Position numbers and translations under genes: made by a program
Notes under the pieces: generated by a model
Databases searched by the model: none
Seen by the model: only the letters and a program-made list of their open reading frames with translations
Told to the model about the DNA's origin: nothing
Part shown: piece by piece, positions 19,556 to 30,704 of the stretch
Layout: each line of letters starts with the position of its first letter
Position numbering within the stretch: the first letter of the stretch is position 1
DNA from: Saccoglossus kowalevskii
Lineage: Eukaryota > Hemichordata > Enteropneusta > Harrimaniidae
Direction: 5' to 3'
Assembly (NCBI RefSeq): GCF_000003605.2
Contig: NW_003106344.1
Span: forward strand, 1-44,562
DNA length: 44,562 bases

Positions 19556-20144
19556 TTATCGTGAGAAGAGCCCTTGCTGGAAGAAATCAATCGGTCATAA
19601 CCTCTCTTTGAACAATTGCTTCATCAAGAGTCCTCGTAGTATACATGACCTGACTCACGGTCATTTCTGGAGACTAGCAGAGGGTTGGAAAGAAATGTTT
19701 GCTGAAAGCGACTTCCGCCGCCGTCGTCGAGGATATAAGAAATCCAATAACCACGAGTTTATAACAACTAACAGCCAAGCGAACGAGGATTATATTGCGC
19801 GATATAAACCTGAAAGCACGCCGTCGTCGGTGGAGTCATGCAAGAAAAAGACGCCAAATTACGTTTCCTCGATTACACATAGCGAGAGAACACAAGAAAG
19901 ACATGTAAACGGAAATGAGTTTAGTGACTTTAGTATTGCCAAAATACTACGTTGTCAGTCGAAACGAAAAGCCGGACACTGTGATGTATTGGATAATAAA
20001 AGGATTAAACGTGTTGGACGTATTGTTAGTAATGTCACAAAAGACACTGCGCGTGACATTCCTGGCCAATCTTTCAATGCAAGTAGTCAGATATCTTCAA
20101 TTCGAGTCATTTTGTATTACCCACCAGTTTCAAGAAAGTTTTAA
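19512..20144 (+). pseudogene. Fkh-11: 5'-truncated forkhead copy with a novel chimeric start
   Basis: The array-derived part begins at about 19556, just before residues Y-R-E-K-S-P-C-W, and continues to the normal stop. Helices 1-2 of the forkhead fold are therefore missing. The insertion supplies an in-frame ATG at 19512 and 14 codons (M-I-I-N-I-F-P-D-A-L), giving an uninterrupted 210-codon chimeric frame. Helix 3 is W-K-K-S-I-G-H-N, combining N90K with R93G. Without helices 1-2 it should not fold as a winged helix, so I call it a pseudogene. Confidence 0.8.
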
Positions 20145-20357
20145 TAATAAACCGTGCTGCTAAATATCAGCTACGTATGAGTGTATTTGTTCTGTATATG
20201 TATTACTTTTAACTTATATTCGTACAATTATATATGAACCGTCAAATTTAAATAAAGAGAACTAATATTAAAATTCCACGAGATTTCTGACACAAGTTGT
20301 ATATTGAACAAAATGGGGTTATACTATTGAAAGTGCACTCAATTGTTTATTTCATGT

Positions 20358-20457
20358 TCCCCAGTGGCACAATCGGTTAGCGCGCCGTAATTATATGGCA
20401 GTACTGCTCTGTTACTGAGTAATGCGGAGGTTGTGAGTTCGAGCCTCACCTGGGGAA
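20358..20457 (+). tRNA. tRNA-Ile(UAU): tRNA-Ile(UAU), anticodon-loop variant
   Basis: Common form, but position 32 is A (CCGTAATTATA), unusual because position 32 is normally a pyrimidine. The stems are otherwise intact and the TTTT terminator is present. Confidence 0.7.
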
Positions 20458-20991
20458 TGATTATGTTTTGAATCCACGAATTGGAGAATAATTGAATCGA
20501 AACATTTCCAAATCGCAAATTCCATTCGCGATCCAATCTCCAGCATTTAGTTTCATCTAATTTAAATGACATCGATCGCCATTTATATGGTCGCAAAATT
20601 GCAAATACGTCGAATTTGAGTTAAACACCTGCTTAACCCGACTCAATTAAAATGGATAAATGGCATCACAGCTGACGTATAAATCTAACGATAATTGCTT
20701 GCAATACTGTGAAGTGCTGTTATTTACTTATTTATTTACCCAGTGTTTACAAAGCCTGCTAAAAACGTCCAGTGGTGATGCATTATTCAGGTAGAAGAAT
20801 AGATGTCATTGACTTGCTTAAGACGGTTATATAATTCTACTATTTTGAAGGCGCTGTTAAGCAGACTGTTTGTTGGAGCGCCATCTTGTGATCGTTTACT
20901 GATTGGCAAATTGAAATTGCGGATGATCTATGTTCATTTCAAGAATGATATTCAATAATTTTCACGTATATTACATTTCATTCATCCATGC

Positions 20992-20998
20992 TATAAAA
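20992..20998 (+). promoter_or_regulatory. TATA box of Fkh-12
   Basis: TATAAAA, 271 bases before the ATG. Confidence 0.6.
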
Positions 20999-21262
20999 CA
21001 ATAACCCAATACACTTTATATAGATTATGTAACAGGTGAGATATTTATGAAAGTGCAAAGCACATGATATTACGGATAACACAATAGGTAAATTTGTTCG
21101 ATTATCGCCATTAAGTGCTGTATTTTAATTAGGGGTTAATGCCATTTGTTTTCCTGCTCTCTGATTGGGTTATTTTGAATAATATGCAGATTTCAAGGTG
21201 ACATATGGTCTACCTTGTTGACTCAAGCCATTCTTAAATTCACAAAAATTACATCATTCGAG

Positions 21263-22090
21263 ATGACGATGCACAATCCAAGAGGTAACTCAATGTATGC
21301 AGCAGATATTTACTCACGCACACAGCATATGTATGCCAATCCACCGTATACCAGTAATTTCAACTCTCACAATAGATTGTCATGCATAGACCGACCGCCG
21401 TATAGCTTCGCAGCACTTATCGTCTTGGCTATAAGGTCATACGCGGAACAGAGGGCTACATTGAAAGATATCTACCGCTATATAGAGACAACTTTTACGT
21501 ATTATCGTGTGAAGAGCCTTGCCTGGAAGAATTCAATCCGTCATAACCTCTCTTTGAACAATTGCTTCTTCAAGAGTCCTCGTAGTATACATGACCTGAC
21601 TCACGGTCATTTCTGGAGACTAGCAGAGGGTTGGAAAGAAATGTTTGCTGAAAGCCACTTCCGCCGCCGTCGTCGAGGATATAAGAAATCCAATAACCAC
21701 GAGTTTATAACAACTAACAGCCAAGCGAACGAGGATTATATTGCGCGATATAAACCTGAAAGCACGCCGTCGTCGGTGGAGTCATGCAAGAAAAAGACGC
21801 CAAATTACGTTTCCTCGATTACACATAGCGAGAGAACACAAGAAAGACATGTAAACGGAAATGAGTTTAGTGACTTTAGTATTGCCAAAATACTACGTTG
21901 TCAGTCGAAACGAAAAGCCGGACACTGTGATGTATTGGATAATAAAAGGACTAAACGTGTTGGACGTATTGTTAGTAATGTCACAAAAGACACTGCGCGT
22001 GACATTCCTGGCCAATCTTTCAATGCAAGTAGTCAGATATCTTCAATTCGAGTCATTTTGTATTACCCACCAGTTTCAAGAAAGTTTTAA
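21263..22090 (+). CDS. Fkh-12: intact forkhead/EH1 protein with several domain substitutions
   Basis: 275 residues, uninterrupted. Helix 3 is canonical (W-K-N-S-I-R-H-N), but the surroundings vary: V50A (S-F-A-A-L-I), P79T (F-T-Y-Y-R), S-L-A-W at 85-88, I103F (C-F-F-K), D132H (E-S-H-F-R). The pile-up of unusual changes in one copy, despite an open frame, suggests relaxed constraint. The EH1 motif is intact. The promoter block is complete. Confidence 0.85.
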   Translation: MTMHNPRGNSMYAADIYSRTQHMYANPPYTSNFNSHNRLSCIDRPPYSFAALIVLAIRSYAEQRATLKDIYRYIETTFTYYRVKSLAWKNSIRHNLSLNNCFFKSPRSIHDLTHGHFWRLAEGWKEMFAESHFRRRRRGYKKSNNHEFITTNSQANEDYIARYKPESTPSSVESCKKKTPNYVSSITHSERTQERHVNGNEFSDFSIAKILRCQSKRKAGHCDVLDNKRTKRVGRIVSNVTKDTARDIPGQSFNASSQISSIRVILYYPPVSRKF

Positions 22091-22302
22091 TAATAAACCG
22101 TGCTGCTAAATATCAGCTACGTATGAGTGTATTTGTTCTGTATATGTATTACTTTTAACTTATATTCGAGCAATTATATATGAACCGTCAAATTCAAAAT
22201 AAAGAGAACTAATATTAAAATTCCACGATATTTCTGACGCAAGTTGTATTGAACAAAATGCGGTTATACTATTGAAAGTGCACTCAATTGTTTGTTTCAT
22301 CT

Positions 22303-22402
22303 TCCCCAGTGGCACAATCGGTTAGCGCGCCGTACTTATATGGCAGTACTGCTCTGTTACTGAGTAATGCGGAGGTTGTGAGTTCGAGCCTCACCTGGGG
22401 AA
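22303..22402 (+). tRNA. tRNA-Ile(UAU): tRNA-Ile(UAU), common form
   Basis: Identical in all helices to the copy at 11388. The 26-base intron and TTTT terminator are intact. Confidence 0.88.
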
Positions 22403-22936
22403 TGAGTATGTTTTGAATCCACGAATTGGAGAATAATTGAATCGAAACATTTCCAAATCGCAAATTCCATTCGCGATCCAATCTCTAGCATTTAGTTTCA
22501 TCTAATTTAAATGACATCGATCGCCATTTATATGGTCGCAAAATTGCAAATACGTCGAATTTGAGTTAAACACCTGCTTAACCCGACTCAATTAAAATGG
22601 ATAAATGGCATCACAGCTGACGTATAAATCTAACGATAATTGCTTGCAATCCTGTGAAGTGCTGTTTTTTACTTATTTATTTACCCAGTGTTTACAAAGC
22701 CTGCTAAAAACGTCCAGTGGTGATGCATTATTCAGGTAGAAGAATAGATGTCATTGACTTGCTTAAGACGGTTATATAATTCTACTATTTTGAGGGCGCT
22801 GTTAAGCAGACTGTTTGTTGGAGCGCCATCTTGTGATCGTTTACTGATTGGCAAATTGAAATTACGGATGATCTATGTTCATTTCAAGAATGATATTCAA
22901 TAATTTTCGCGTACATTACATGTCATTCATCCATGC

Positions 22937-22943
22937 TATAAAA
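22937..22943 (+). promoter_or_regulatory. TATA box of Fkh-13
   Basis: TATAAAA, 271 bases before the ATG. Confidence 0.6.
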
Positions 22944-23207
22944 CAATAACCCAATACACTTTATATAGATTATGTAACAGGTGAGATATTTATGAAAGTG
23001 CAAATCACATGATATTACGGATAACACAATAGGTAAATTTGTTCGATTATCGCCATTAAGTGCTGTATTTTAATTAGGGGTTAATGCCATTTGTTTTCCT
23101 GCTCTCTGATTGGGTTATTTTGAATAATATGCAGATTTCAAGGGGACATATGGTCTACCTTGTTGACTCAAGCCATTCTTAAATTCACAAAAATTACATC
23201 ATTCGAG

Positions 23208-24101
23208 ATGACGATGCACAATCCAAGAGGTAACTTAATGTATGCTGCAGATATTTACTCACGCACACAGTATATGTATGCCAATCCACCGTATACCAGT
23301 AATTTCAACTCTCACAATAGATTGTCATGCTTAGACCGACCGCCGTATAGCTTCGTAGCACTTATCGTCTTGGCTATAAGGTCATACGCGGAACAGAGGG
23401 CTACATTGAAAGATATCTACCGCTATATAGAGACAACTTTTCCGTATTATCGTGAGAAGAGCCCTTGCTGGAAGAAATCAATCCGTCATAACCTCTCTTT
23501 GAACAATTGCTTCATCAAGAGTCCTCGTAGTATACATGACCTGACTCACGGTCATTTCTGGAGACTAGCAGAGGGTTGGAAAGAAATGTTTGCTGAAAGC
23601 GACTTCCGCCGCCGTCGTCGAGGATATAAGAAATCCAATAACCACGAGTTTATAACAACTAGCAGCCAAGCGAACGAGGATTATATTGCGCGATATAAAC
23701 CTGAAAGCACGCCGTCGTCGGTGGAGTCATGCAAGAAAAAGACGCCAAATTACGTTTCCTCGATTACACATAGCGAGAGAACACAAGAAAGACATGTAAA
23801 CGGAAATGAGTTTAGTGACTTTAGTATTGCCAAAATACTACGTTGTCAGTCGAAACGAAAAGCCGGCCACTGTGATATATCGGACAATAAAAGGATTGAA
23901 CACATTGGACGTATTGTTCGTAATGACACGAAGACACTGCGCGTGACATTCCTGGCCAATCTCTCAATGCAAGTAGTCAGATTTCTTCAGTCGAGTCATT
24001 TTGTATTATCCACCAGTTTCAAGAAAGCTTTAATAATAAACCGTGCTGCTAAATATCAGCTACGTATGAGTGTATTTGTTCTGTATATGTATTACTTTTA
24101 A
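23208..24101 (+). CDS. Fkh-13: forkhead/EH1 protein, N90K type, with a frameshifted tail
   Basis: 297 residues from the ATG. The N-terminal part and domain are of the Fkh-10 type (R-E-K-S-P-C-W-K-K-S-I-R-H-N). After the EH1 motif the sequence becomes like Fkh-14/15 (R-I-V-R-N-D-T). A one-base deletion near 23930 (ACACGAAGACAC) then shifts the frame, and a second deletion near 23990 keeps it open past the normal stop. The tail ends Y-M-Y-Y-F as in Fkh-8, but the deletions are different and independent. The copy also marks a subfamily boundary. Confidence 0.72.
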   Translation: MTMHNPRGNLMYAADIYSRTQYMYANPPYTSNFNSHNRLSCLDRPPYSFVALIVLAIRSYAEQRATLKDIYRYIETTFPYYREKSPCWKKSIRHNLSLNNCFIKSPRSIHDLTHGHFWRLAEGWKEMFAESDFRRRRRGYKKSNNHEFITTSSQANEDYIARYKPESTPSSVESCKKKTPNYVSSITHSERTQERHVNGNEFSDFSIAKILRCQSKRKAGHCDISDNKRIEHIGRIVRNDTKTLRVTFLANLSMQVVRFLQSSHFVLSTSFKKALIINRAAKYQLRMSVFVLYMYYF

Positions 24102-24244
24102 CTTTTATTCGTACAATTATATATGAACCGTCAAATTTAAATAAAGAGAACTAATATTAAAATTCCACGATATTTATGTCGCAAGTTGTATTAAACAAAA
24201 TGCGGTTATCCTATTGAAAGTGCACTCAATGGGTTGTTTCATCT

Positions 24245-24344
24245 TCCCCAGTGGCACAATCGGTTAGAGCGCCCTACTTATATGGCAGTACTGCTCTGTT
24301 ACTGAGTAATGCGAAGGTTGTGAGTTCGAGCCTCACCTGTGGAA
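24245..24344 (+). pseudogene. Degenerate tRNA-Ile(UAU)
   Basis: Several helices are broken: acceptor TCCCCAG/CTGTGGA (C4-U69), D stem GCAC/GAGC, anticodon stem CCCTA/TGCGA (two mismatches). The TAT anticodon and intron length remain. It is the first of the decayed tRNAs that accompany the Fkh-14/15/22 subfamily. Confidence 0.75.
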
Positions 24345-24877
24345 TGAGTATGTTTTGAATCCACGAATTGGAGAGTAATTGAATCGACACATTTCCAAAT
24401 CGCAAATTCCATTCGCGATCCATTCTCCAGCATTTATTTCATCTAATTTAAATGACATCGATCGCCATTTTTATTGTCACAAAATTGCAAATACGTCGAA
24501 TTTGAGTTAAACACGTGCTTAACCCGACTCAATTAAAATGGATAAATGGCATCACAGCTTGCGTATATATCTAACGATAATTGCATGCAATCCTGTGAAG
24601 TGCTGTTTTTTACTTATTCATTTACCCAGTGTTTACAAAGCCTGCTAAAAACGTCCAGTGGTGATGCATTATTCAAGTAGAATAATAGATGTCATTGACT
24701 TGCTCAAGACGGTTATATAATTTTACGATTTTGAGGGCGCTGTTAAGCAGACTGTTTGTTGGAGCGCCATCTTGTGATCGTTTACTGATTGGCATATTGA
24801 AATCACGGATGATCTATGCTCATTTCATGAATGACATTCAATAATTTTCACGTACATTACATTTCATTTATGCATGC

Positions 24878-24884
24878 TATAAAA
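24878..24884 (+). promoter_or_regulatory. TATA box of Fkh-14
   Basis: TATAAAA, 271 bases before the ATG; donor variant CAG|GTGAGG. Confidence 0.6.
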
Positions 24885-25148
24885 CAATAACCCAATACAC
24901 TTTATATAGATTATGTAACAGGTGAGGTATTTATGAAAGTGCGAAGCACATGTTATTACGGATATCACAATAGGTGAATTTGTTCGATTATCGCCAATAA
25001 GTGCTGATTGTAATTAGGGGTTAATGGCATTTGATTTCCTGCTCTCTGATTGGGTTATTTTGAATAATATGCAGATTTCAAGGTGACTTAAATTCCACCT
25101 TGTTGACTCAAACCATTCTTAAATTCACAAAAAAATACATCATTCGAG

Positions 25149-25976
25149 ATGACGATGCACAATCCAAGAGGTAACGTAATGTATGCTGCAGATGTTTACT
25201 CACGCATACAGCATATGTATGCCAATCCACCGTATACCAGTAATTTCAACTCTCACAGTACATTGTCATGCGTAGACCGACCGCCGTATAGCTTCGTAGC
25301 ACTTATCGTCTTGGCTATAAGGTCAAACGCGGAACAGAGGGCTACATTGAAAGATATCTACCGCTATATAGAGACAACTTTTCCGTATTATCGGGTGAAG
25401 AGCACTGGCTGGAAGAATTCAATCCGTCAAAACCTCTCTGTAAACAATTGCTTCATCAAGAGTCCTCGTAGTATACATGACCTGACGCACGGTCATTTCT
25501 GGAGACTAGCAGAGGGTTGGAAAGAAATGTTTTCTGAAAACGACTTCCGCCGCCGTCGTCGAGGATATAAGAAATCCAATAACCACGAGTTTATAACAAC
25601 GAACAGCCAAGCGAACGAGGATTATATTACCCGATATAAACCTGAAAGCACGTCGTCGTCGGTGGAGTCATGCAAGAAACATACGCCAAATTACGTTTTC
25701 TCGATTACACGTAGCGAGAGAACACAAGAAAGACATGTAAACGGAAAACAGTTTAGTGACTTTAGTATTGCCAAAATACTGAGCTGTCAGCCGAAACGAA
25801 AAGCCGGCCATTGTGATGTAACGGACAATAAAAGGATTAAACATGTTGGACGTATTGTTAGTAATGACACAAAAGACTCTGCGCGTGACATTCCTGGTCA
25901 ATCTTTCAATGCAAGTAGTCAGATTTCTTCAAGTCGAGTCATTTTGTATTATCCACCAGTTTCAAGAAAGCTTTAA
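25149..25976 (+). CDS. Fkh-14: intact forkhead/EH1 protein with H94Q in helix 3
   Basis: 275 residues. Helix 3 reads W-K-N-S-I-R-Q-N-L-S-V: codon 94 is CAA (25428-25430) where other subfamilies have CAT (His), and L98 is Val. This histidine is nearly invariant in forkhead proteins and contacts bases in the major groove. Other subfamily marks: N60 (R-S-N-A-E-Q), M-F-S-E-N-D-F-R, I-T-R-Y-K, I-L-S-C-Q-P-K-R-K. An extra A before the ATG breaks the upstream extension of the frame, confirming M-T-M-H as the start. The leader lacks the ATGGTC upstream ORF present in most copies. Confidence 0.88.
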   Translation: MTMHNPRGNVMYAADVYSRIQHMYANPPYTSNFNSHSTLSCVDRPPYSFVALIVLAIRSNAEQRATLKDIYRYIETTFPYYRVKSTGWKNSIRQNLSVNNCFIKSPRSIHDLTHGHFWRLAEGWKEMFSENDFRRRRRGYKKSNNHEFITTNSQANEDYITRYKPESTSSSVESCKKHTPNYVFSITRSERTQERHVNGKQFSDFSIAKILSCQPKRKAGHCDVTDNKRIKHVGRIVSNDTKDSARDIPGQSFNASSQISSSRVILYYPPVSRKL

Positions 25977-26187
25977 TAATAAACCGTGCTGCTAAATATC
26001 AGCTACGTATGAGTGTATTTGTTCTGTATATGTATTACTTTTAACTTTTATTCGTACAATTATATATGAACCGTCAAATTTAAATAAAGAGAACTAATAT
26101 TAAAATTCCACGATATTTATGTCGCAAGTTGTATTAAACAAAATGCGGTTATCCTATTGAAAGTGCACTCAATGGGTTGTTTCATCT

Positions 26188-26287
26188 TCCCCAGTGGCAC
26201 AATCGGTTAGAGCGCCCTACTTATATGGCAGTACTGCTCTGTTACTGAGTAATGCGGAGGTTGTGAGTTCGAGCCTCACCTGTGGAA
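26188..26287 (+). pseudogene. Degenerate tRNA-Ile(UAU)
   Basis: Acceptor mismatch C4-U69 (CTGTGGA), D-stem change (GAGC) and anticodon stem CCCTA/TGCGG with a C-C mismatch. The intron, T arm and TTTT are kept. Confidence 0.72.
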
Positions 26288-26819
26288 TGAGTATGTTTTG
26301 AATCCACGAATTGGAGAGTAATTGAATCGACATATTTCCAAATCGCAAATTCCATTCGCGATCCATTCTCCAGCATTTATTTCATCTAATTTAAATGACA
26401 TCGATCGCCATTTTTATTGTCACAATATTGCAAATACCTCGAATTTGAGTCAAACACCTGTTTAACCCGATTCAATTAAAATGGATAAATGGCATCACAG
26501 CTGACGTATAAATCTAACGATAATTGCTTGCAATCCTGTGATGTGCTTTTTTTACTTATTTATTTACCCAGTGTTTACAAAGCCTGCTAAAAACGTCCAG
26601 TGGTGATGCATTATTCAAGTAGAATAATAGATGTCATTGACTTGCTCAAGACGGTTATATAATTTTACGATTTTGAGGGCGCTGTTAAGCAGACTGTTTG
26701 TTGGAGCGCCATCTTGTGATCGTTTACTGATTGGCATATTGAAATCACGGATGATCTATGCTCATTTCATGAATGACATTCAATAATTTTCACGTACATT
26801 ACATTTCATTTATGCATGC

Positions 26820-26826
26820 TATAAAA
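26820..26826 (+). promoter_or_regulatory. TATA box of Fkh-15
   Basis: TATAAAA, 270 bases before the ATG. Confidence 0.6.
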
Positions 26827-27089
26827 CAATAACCCAATACACTTTATATAGATTATGTAACAGGTGAGATATTTATGAAAGTGCGAAGCACATGTTATTA
26901 CGGATATCACAATAGGTGAATTTGTTCGATTATCGCCAATAAGTGCTGATTGTAATTAGGGGTTAATGGCATTTGATTTCCTGCTCTCTGATTGGGTTAT
27001 TTTGAATAATATGCAGATTTCAAGGTGACTTAAGTTCTACCTTGTTGACTCAAACCATTCTTAAATTCACAAAAAATACATCATTCGAG

Positions 27090-27917
27090 ATGACGATGCA
27101 CAATCCAAGAGGTAACGTAATGTATGCTGCAGATGTTTACTCACGCATACAGCATATGTATGCCAATCCACCGTATACCAGTAATTTCAACTCTCACAGT
27201 ACATTGTCACGCGTAGACCGACCGCCGTATAGCTTCGTAGCACTTATCGTCTTGGCTATAAGGTCAAACGCGGAACAGAGGGCTACATTGAAAGATATCT
27301 ACCGCTATATAGAGACAACTTTTCCGTATTATCGGGTGAAGAGCCCTGGCTGGAAAAATTCAATCCGTCAAAACCTCTCTGTAAACAATTGCTTCATCAA
27401 GAGTCCTCGTAGTATACATGACCTGACTCACGGTCATTTCTGGAGACTAGCAGAGGGTTGGAAAGAAATGTTTTCTGAAAACGACTTCCGCCGCCGTCGT
27501 CGAGGATATAAGAAATCCAATAACCACGAGTTTATAACAACGAACAGCCAAGCGAACGAGGATTATATTACCCGATATAAACCTGAAAGCACGTCGTCGT
27601 CGGTGGAGTCATGCAAGAAACATACGCCAAATTACGTTTTCTCGATTACACGTAGCGAGAGAACACAAGAAAGACATGTAAACGGAAAACAGTTTAGTGA
27701 CTTTAGTATTGCCAAAATACTGAGCTGTCAGCCGAAACGAAAAGCCGGCCACTGTGATGTATCGGACAATAAAAGGATTAAACATGTTGGACGTATTGTT
27801 CGTAATGACACAAAAGACTCTGCGCGTGACATTCCTGGTCAATCGTTCAATGCAAGTAGTCAGATTTCTTCAAGTCGAGTCATTTTGTATTACCCACCAG
27901 TTTCAAGAAAGTTTTAA
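27090..27917 (+). CDS. Fkh-15: intact forkhead/EH1 protein with H94Q
   Basis: 275 residues, very close to Fkh-14 (R-Q-N-L-S-V, M-F-S-E-N-D-F). Cys41 is Arg (S-R-V-D-R-P-P). The segment R-I-V-R-N-D-T-K-D replaces R-I-V-S-N. The EH1 motif F-S-I-A-K-I-L is intact. The leader reads GACTTAAGTTC, so the last upstream ATG is absent. The promoter is complete. Confidence 0.88.
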   Translation: MTMHNPRGNVMYAADVYSRIQHMYANPPYTSNFNSHSTLSRVDRPPYSFVALIVLAIRSNAEQRATLKDIYRYIETTFPYYRVKSPGWKNSIRQNLSVNNCFIKSPRSIHDLTHGHFWRLAEGWKEMFSENDFRRRRRGYKKSNNHEFITTNSQANEDYITRYKPESTSSSVESCKKHTPNYVFSITRSERTQERHVNGKQFSDFSIAKILSCQPKRKAGHCDVSDNKRIKHVGRIVRNDTKDSARDIPGQSFNASSQISSSRVILYYPPVSRKF

Positions 27918-28129
27918 TAATAAACCGTGCTGCTAAATATCAGCTACGTATGAGTGTATTTGTTCTGTATATGTATTACTTTAAACTTATATTCGTACAA
28001 TTATATATGAACCGTCAAATTTAAAATAAAGAGAACTAATATTAAAATTCCACGACATTTCTGACGCAAGTTGTATTAAACAAAATGCGGTTATCCTATT
28101 GAAAGTGCACTCAATGGGTTGTTTCATCT

Positions 28130-28236
28130 TCCCCAGTGGCACAATCGGTTAGAGCGCACTACTTATATGGCAGTACTGCTCTGTTACTGAGTAATGCGTA
28201 ATGCGAAGGTTGTGAGTTCGAGCCTCACCTGTGGAA
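28130..28236 (+). pseudogene. Degenerate tRNA-Ile(UAU) with seven-base duplication
   Basis: TAATGCG is duplicated at the intron/3'-exon boundary, giving 107 bases. The anticodon stem 5' strand is CACTA and the acceptor has CTGTGGA. It is not expected to be functional. The copy at 41700 shares the duplication. Confidence 0.8.
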
Positions 28237-28769
28237 TGAGTATGTTTTGGATCCACGAATTGGAGAACAATTGAATCGAAACATTTCCAAATCGCAAATT
28301 CCATTCGCAATCCAATCTCCAGCATTTATTTCATCTAATTTAAATGACATCGATCGCCATTTTTATGGTCACAAAATTGCAAATACGTCGAATTTGAGTT
28401 AAACACCTGATTAACCCGATTCAATTAAAATGGATAAATGGCATCACAGCTGACGTATAAATCTAACGATAATTGCTTGCAATCCTGTGAAGTGCTGTTT
28501 TTTACTTATTTATTTACCCAGTGTTTACAAAGCCTGCTAAAAACGTCCAGTGGTGATGCATTATTCAGGTAGAAGAATGGATGTCACTGACTTGCTTAAG
28601 ACGGTTATATAATTCTACGATTTTGAGGGCGCTGTTAAGCAGACTGTTTGTTGGAGCGCCATCTTGTAATCGTTTACTGATTGGCATATTGAAATCACGG
28701 ATGATCTATGCTCATTTCATGAATGACATTCAATAATTTTCACGTACATTACATTTCATTTATGCATGC

Positions 28770-28776
28770 TATAAAA
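28770..28776 (+). promoter_or_regulatory. TATA box of Fkh-16
   Basis: TATAAAA, 271 bases before the ATG. The candidate acceptor downstream is ATTCAG, still ending in AG. Confidence 0.6.
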
Positions 28777-29040
28777 CAATAACCCAATACACTTTATATA
28801 GATTATGTAACAGGTGAGGTATTTATGAAAGTGCGAAGCACATGTTATTTCGGATATCACAATAGGTGAATTTCTTCGGTTATCGCCAATAAGTGCTGAA
28901 TTGTAATTAGGGGTTAATGGCATTTGATTTCCTGCTCTCTGATTGGGTTATTTTGAATAATATTCAGATTTCAAGGTGACTTAACGTCTACCTTGTTGAC
29001 TCAAACCATTCTTAAATTCACAAAAAATACATCATTCGAG

Positions 29041-29868
29041 ATGACGATGCACAATCCAAGAGGTAACGTAATGTATGCTGCAGATGTTTACTCACGCATA
29101 CAGCATATGTATGCCAATCCACCTTATACCAGTAATTTCAACTCTCACAGTACATTGTCATGCGTAGACCGACCGCCGTATAGCTTCGTAGCACTTATCG
29201 TCTTGGCTATAAGGTCAAACGCGGAACAGAGGGCTACATTGAAAGATATCTACCGCTATATAGAGACACCTTTTCCGTATTATCGGGTGAAGAGCCCTGG
29301 CTGGAAGAATTCAATCCGTCAAAACCTCTCTGTAAAAAATTGCTTCATCAAGAGTCCTCGTAGTATACATGACCTGACTCACGGTCATTTCTGGAGACTA
29401 GCAGAGGGTTGGAAAGAAATGTTTGTTGAAAGCGACTTCCGCCGCCGTCGTCGAGGATATAAGAAATCCAATAACCACGAGTTTATAACAACTAACAGCC
29501 AAGCGAACGCGGATTATATTGCGCGATATAAACCTGAAAGCACGCCGTCGTCGGTGGAGTCATGCAAGAAAAAGACGCCAAATTACGTTTCCTCGATTAC
29601 ACATAGCGAGAGAACACAAGAAAGACATGTAAACGTAAATGAGTTTAGTGACTTTAGTATTGCCAAAATACTACGTTGTCAGTCGAAACGAAAAGCCGGC
29701 CACTGTGATGTATCGGACAATAAAAGGATTAAACGTGTTGGACGTATTGTTAGTAATGTCACAAAAGACACTGCGCGTGACATTCCTGGCCAATCTTTCA
29801 ATGCAAGTAGTCAGATATCTTCAATTCGAGTCATTTTGTATTACCCATCAGTTTCAAGAAAGTTTTAA
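29041..29868 (+). CDS. Fkh-16: mosaic forkhead/EH1 protein (H94Q front, main-type back)
   Basis: 275 residues, uninterrupted. Up to about residue 127 it is of the Fkh-14/15 type (R-S-N-A-E-Q, R-Q-N-L-S-V-K-N, with N99K and T77P of its own). From about 29430 it switches to the main type: V-E-S-D-F-R, K-K-K-T-P-N-Y-V-S-S, I-L-R-C-Q-S-K, R-I-V-S-N-V-T. The downstream 3'UTR and tRNA are also of the main type. The switch sits within the wing region and marks a recombination or conversion endpoint. Confidence 0.88.
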   Translation: MTMHNPRGNVMYAADVYSRIQHMYANPPYTSNFNSHSTLSCVDRPPYSFVALIVLAIRSNAEQRATLKDIYRYIETPFPYYRVKSPGWKNSIRQNLSVKNCFIKSPRSIHDLTHGHFWRLAEGWKEMFVESDFRRRRRGYKKSNNHEFITTNSQANADYIARYKPESTPSSVESCKKKTPNYVSSITHSERTQERHVNVNEFSDFSIAKILRCQSKRKAGHCDVSDNKRIKRVGRIVSNVTKDTARDIPGQSFNASSQISSIRVILYYPSVSRKF

Positions 29869-30079
29869 TAATAAACCGTGCTGCTAAATATCAGCTACGT
29901 GTGAGTGTATTTGTTCTGTATATGTATTACTTTTAACTTATATTCGTACAATTATATATGAACCGTCAAATTTAAATAAAGAGAACTAATATTAAAATTC
30001 CACGATATTTCTGACGCAAGTTGTATTGAACAAAATGCGGTTATCCTATTGAAAGTGCACTCAATTGGTTGTTTCATCT

Positions 30080-30179
30080 TCCCCAGTGGCACAATCGGTT
30101 AGCGCGCCGTACTTATAAGGCAGTACTGCTCGGTTACAGAGTAATACGGAGGTTGTGAGTTCGAGCCTCACCTGGGGAA
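30080..30179 (+). tRNA. tRNA-Ile(UAU): tRNA-Ile(UAU), best-paired copy
   Basis: Acceptor TCCCCAG/CTGGGGA and anticodon stem CCGTA/TACGG are all Watson-Crick. The intron matches the variant at 216 (begins AGGCAGTACTGC). The surrounding spacer is also shared with 216-600. The A12-C23 mismatch remains. TTTT is present. Confidence 0.88.
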
Positions 30180-30704
30180 TGAGTATGTTTTGAATCCACG
30201 AATTGGAGAATAATTGAATCGAAACACTTATGATCGCAAATTCCATTCGCGATCCAATCTCCAGCATTTAGTTTCATCTAATTTAAATGACATCGATCGC
30301 CATTTATATGGTCGCAAAATACGTCGAATTTGAGTTAAAAGACCTGCTTAACCCCACTCAATTAAAATGGATAAATGGCATCACAGCTGACGTATATATC
30401 TAACTATAATTGCATGCAATCCTATGAAGTGCTGTTTTTTTATTTTAATTACCCAGTGTTTACCAAGCCTGCTAAAAATGTCAAGTGGTAATGCACTATT
30501 TAGGCAGAAGAATAAATGTCATTGACTTGCTCAAGACGGTTATATAGTTTTACGATTTTGAGGGCGCTGTTTAGCAGACTGTTTGTTTGGGCGCTATCTT
30601 GTGATCGTTTACTGATTGGCAAATTGAAAATACGGATGATCTATGTTCATTTCAAGAATGATATTCAATAATTTTCACGTACATTACATTTCATTTATCC
30701 ATTC

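Noticed and set aside
25668..25901. Minus-strand ORF of 77 codons (also at 27609 and 41179)
   Set aside because: Antisense of the forkhead C-terminal coding region, without any recognisable domain; its presence follows the sense-strand sequence.
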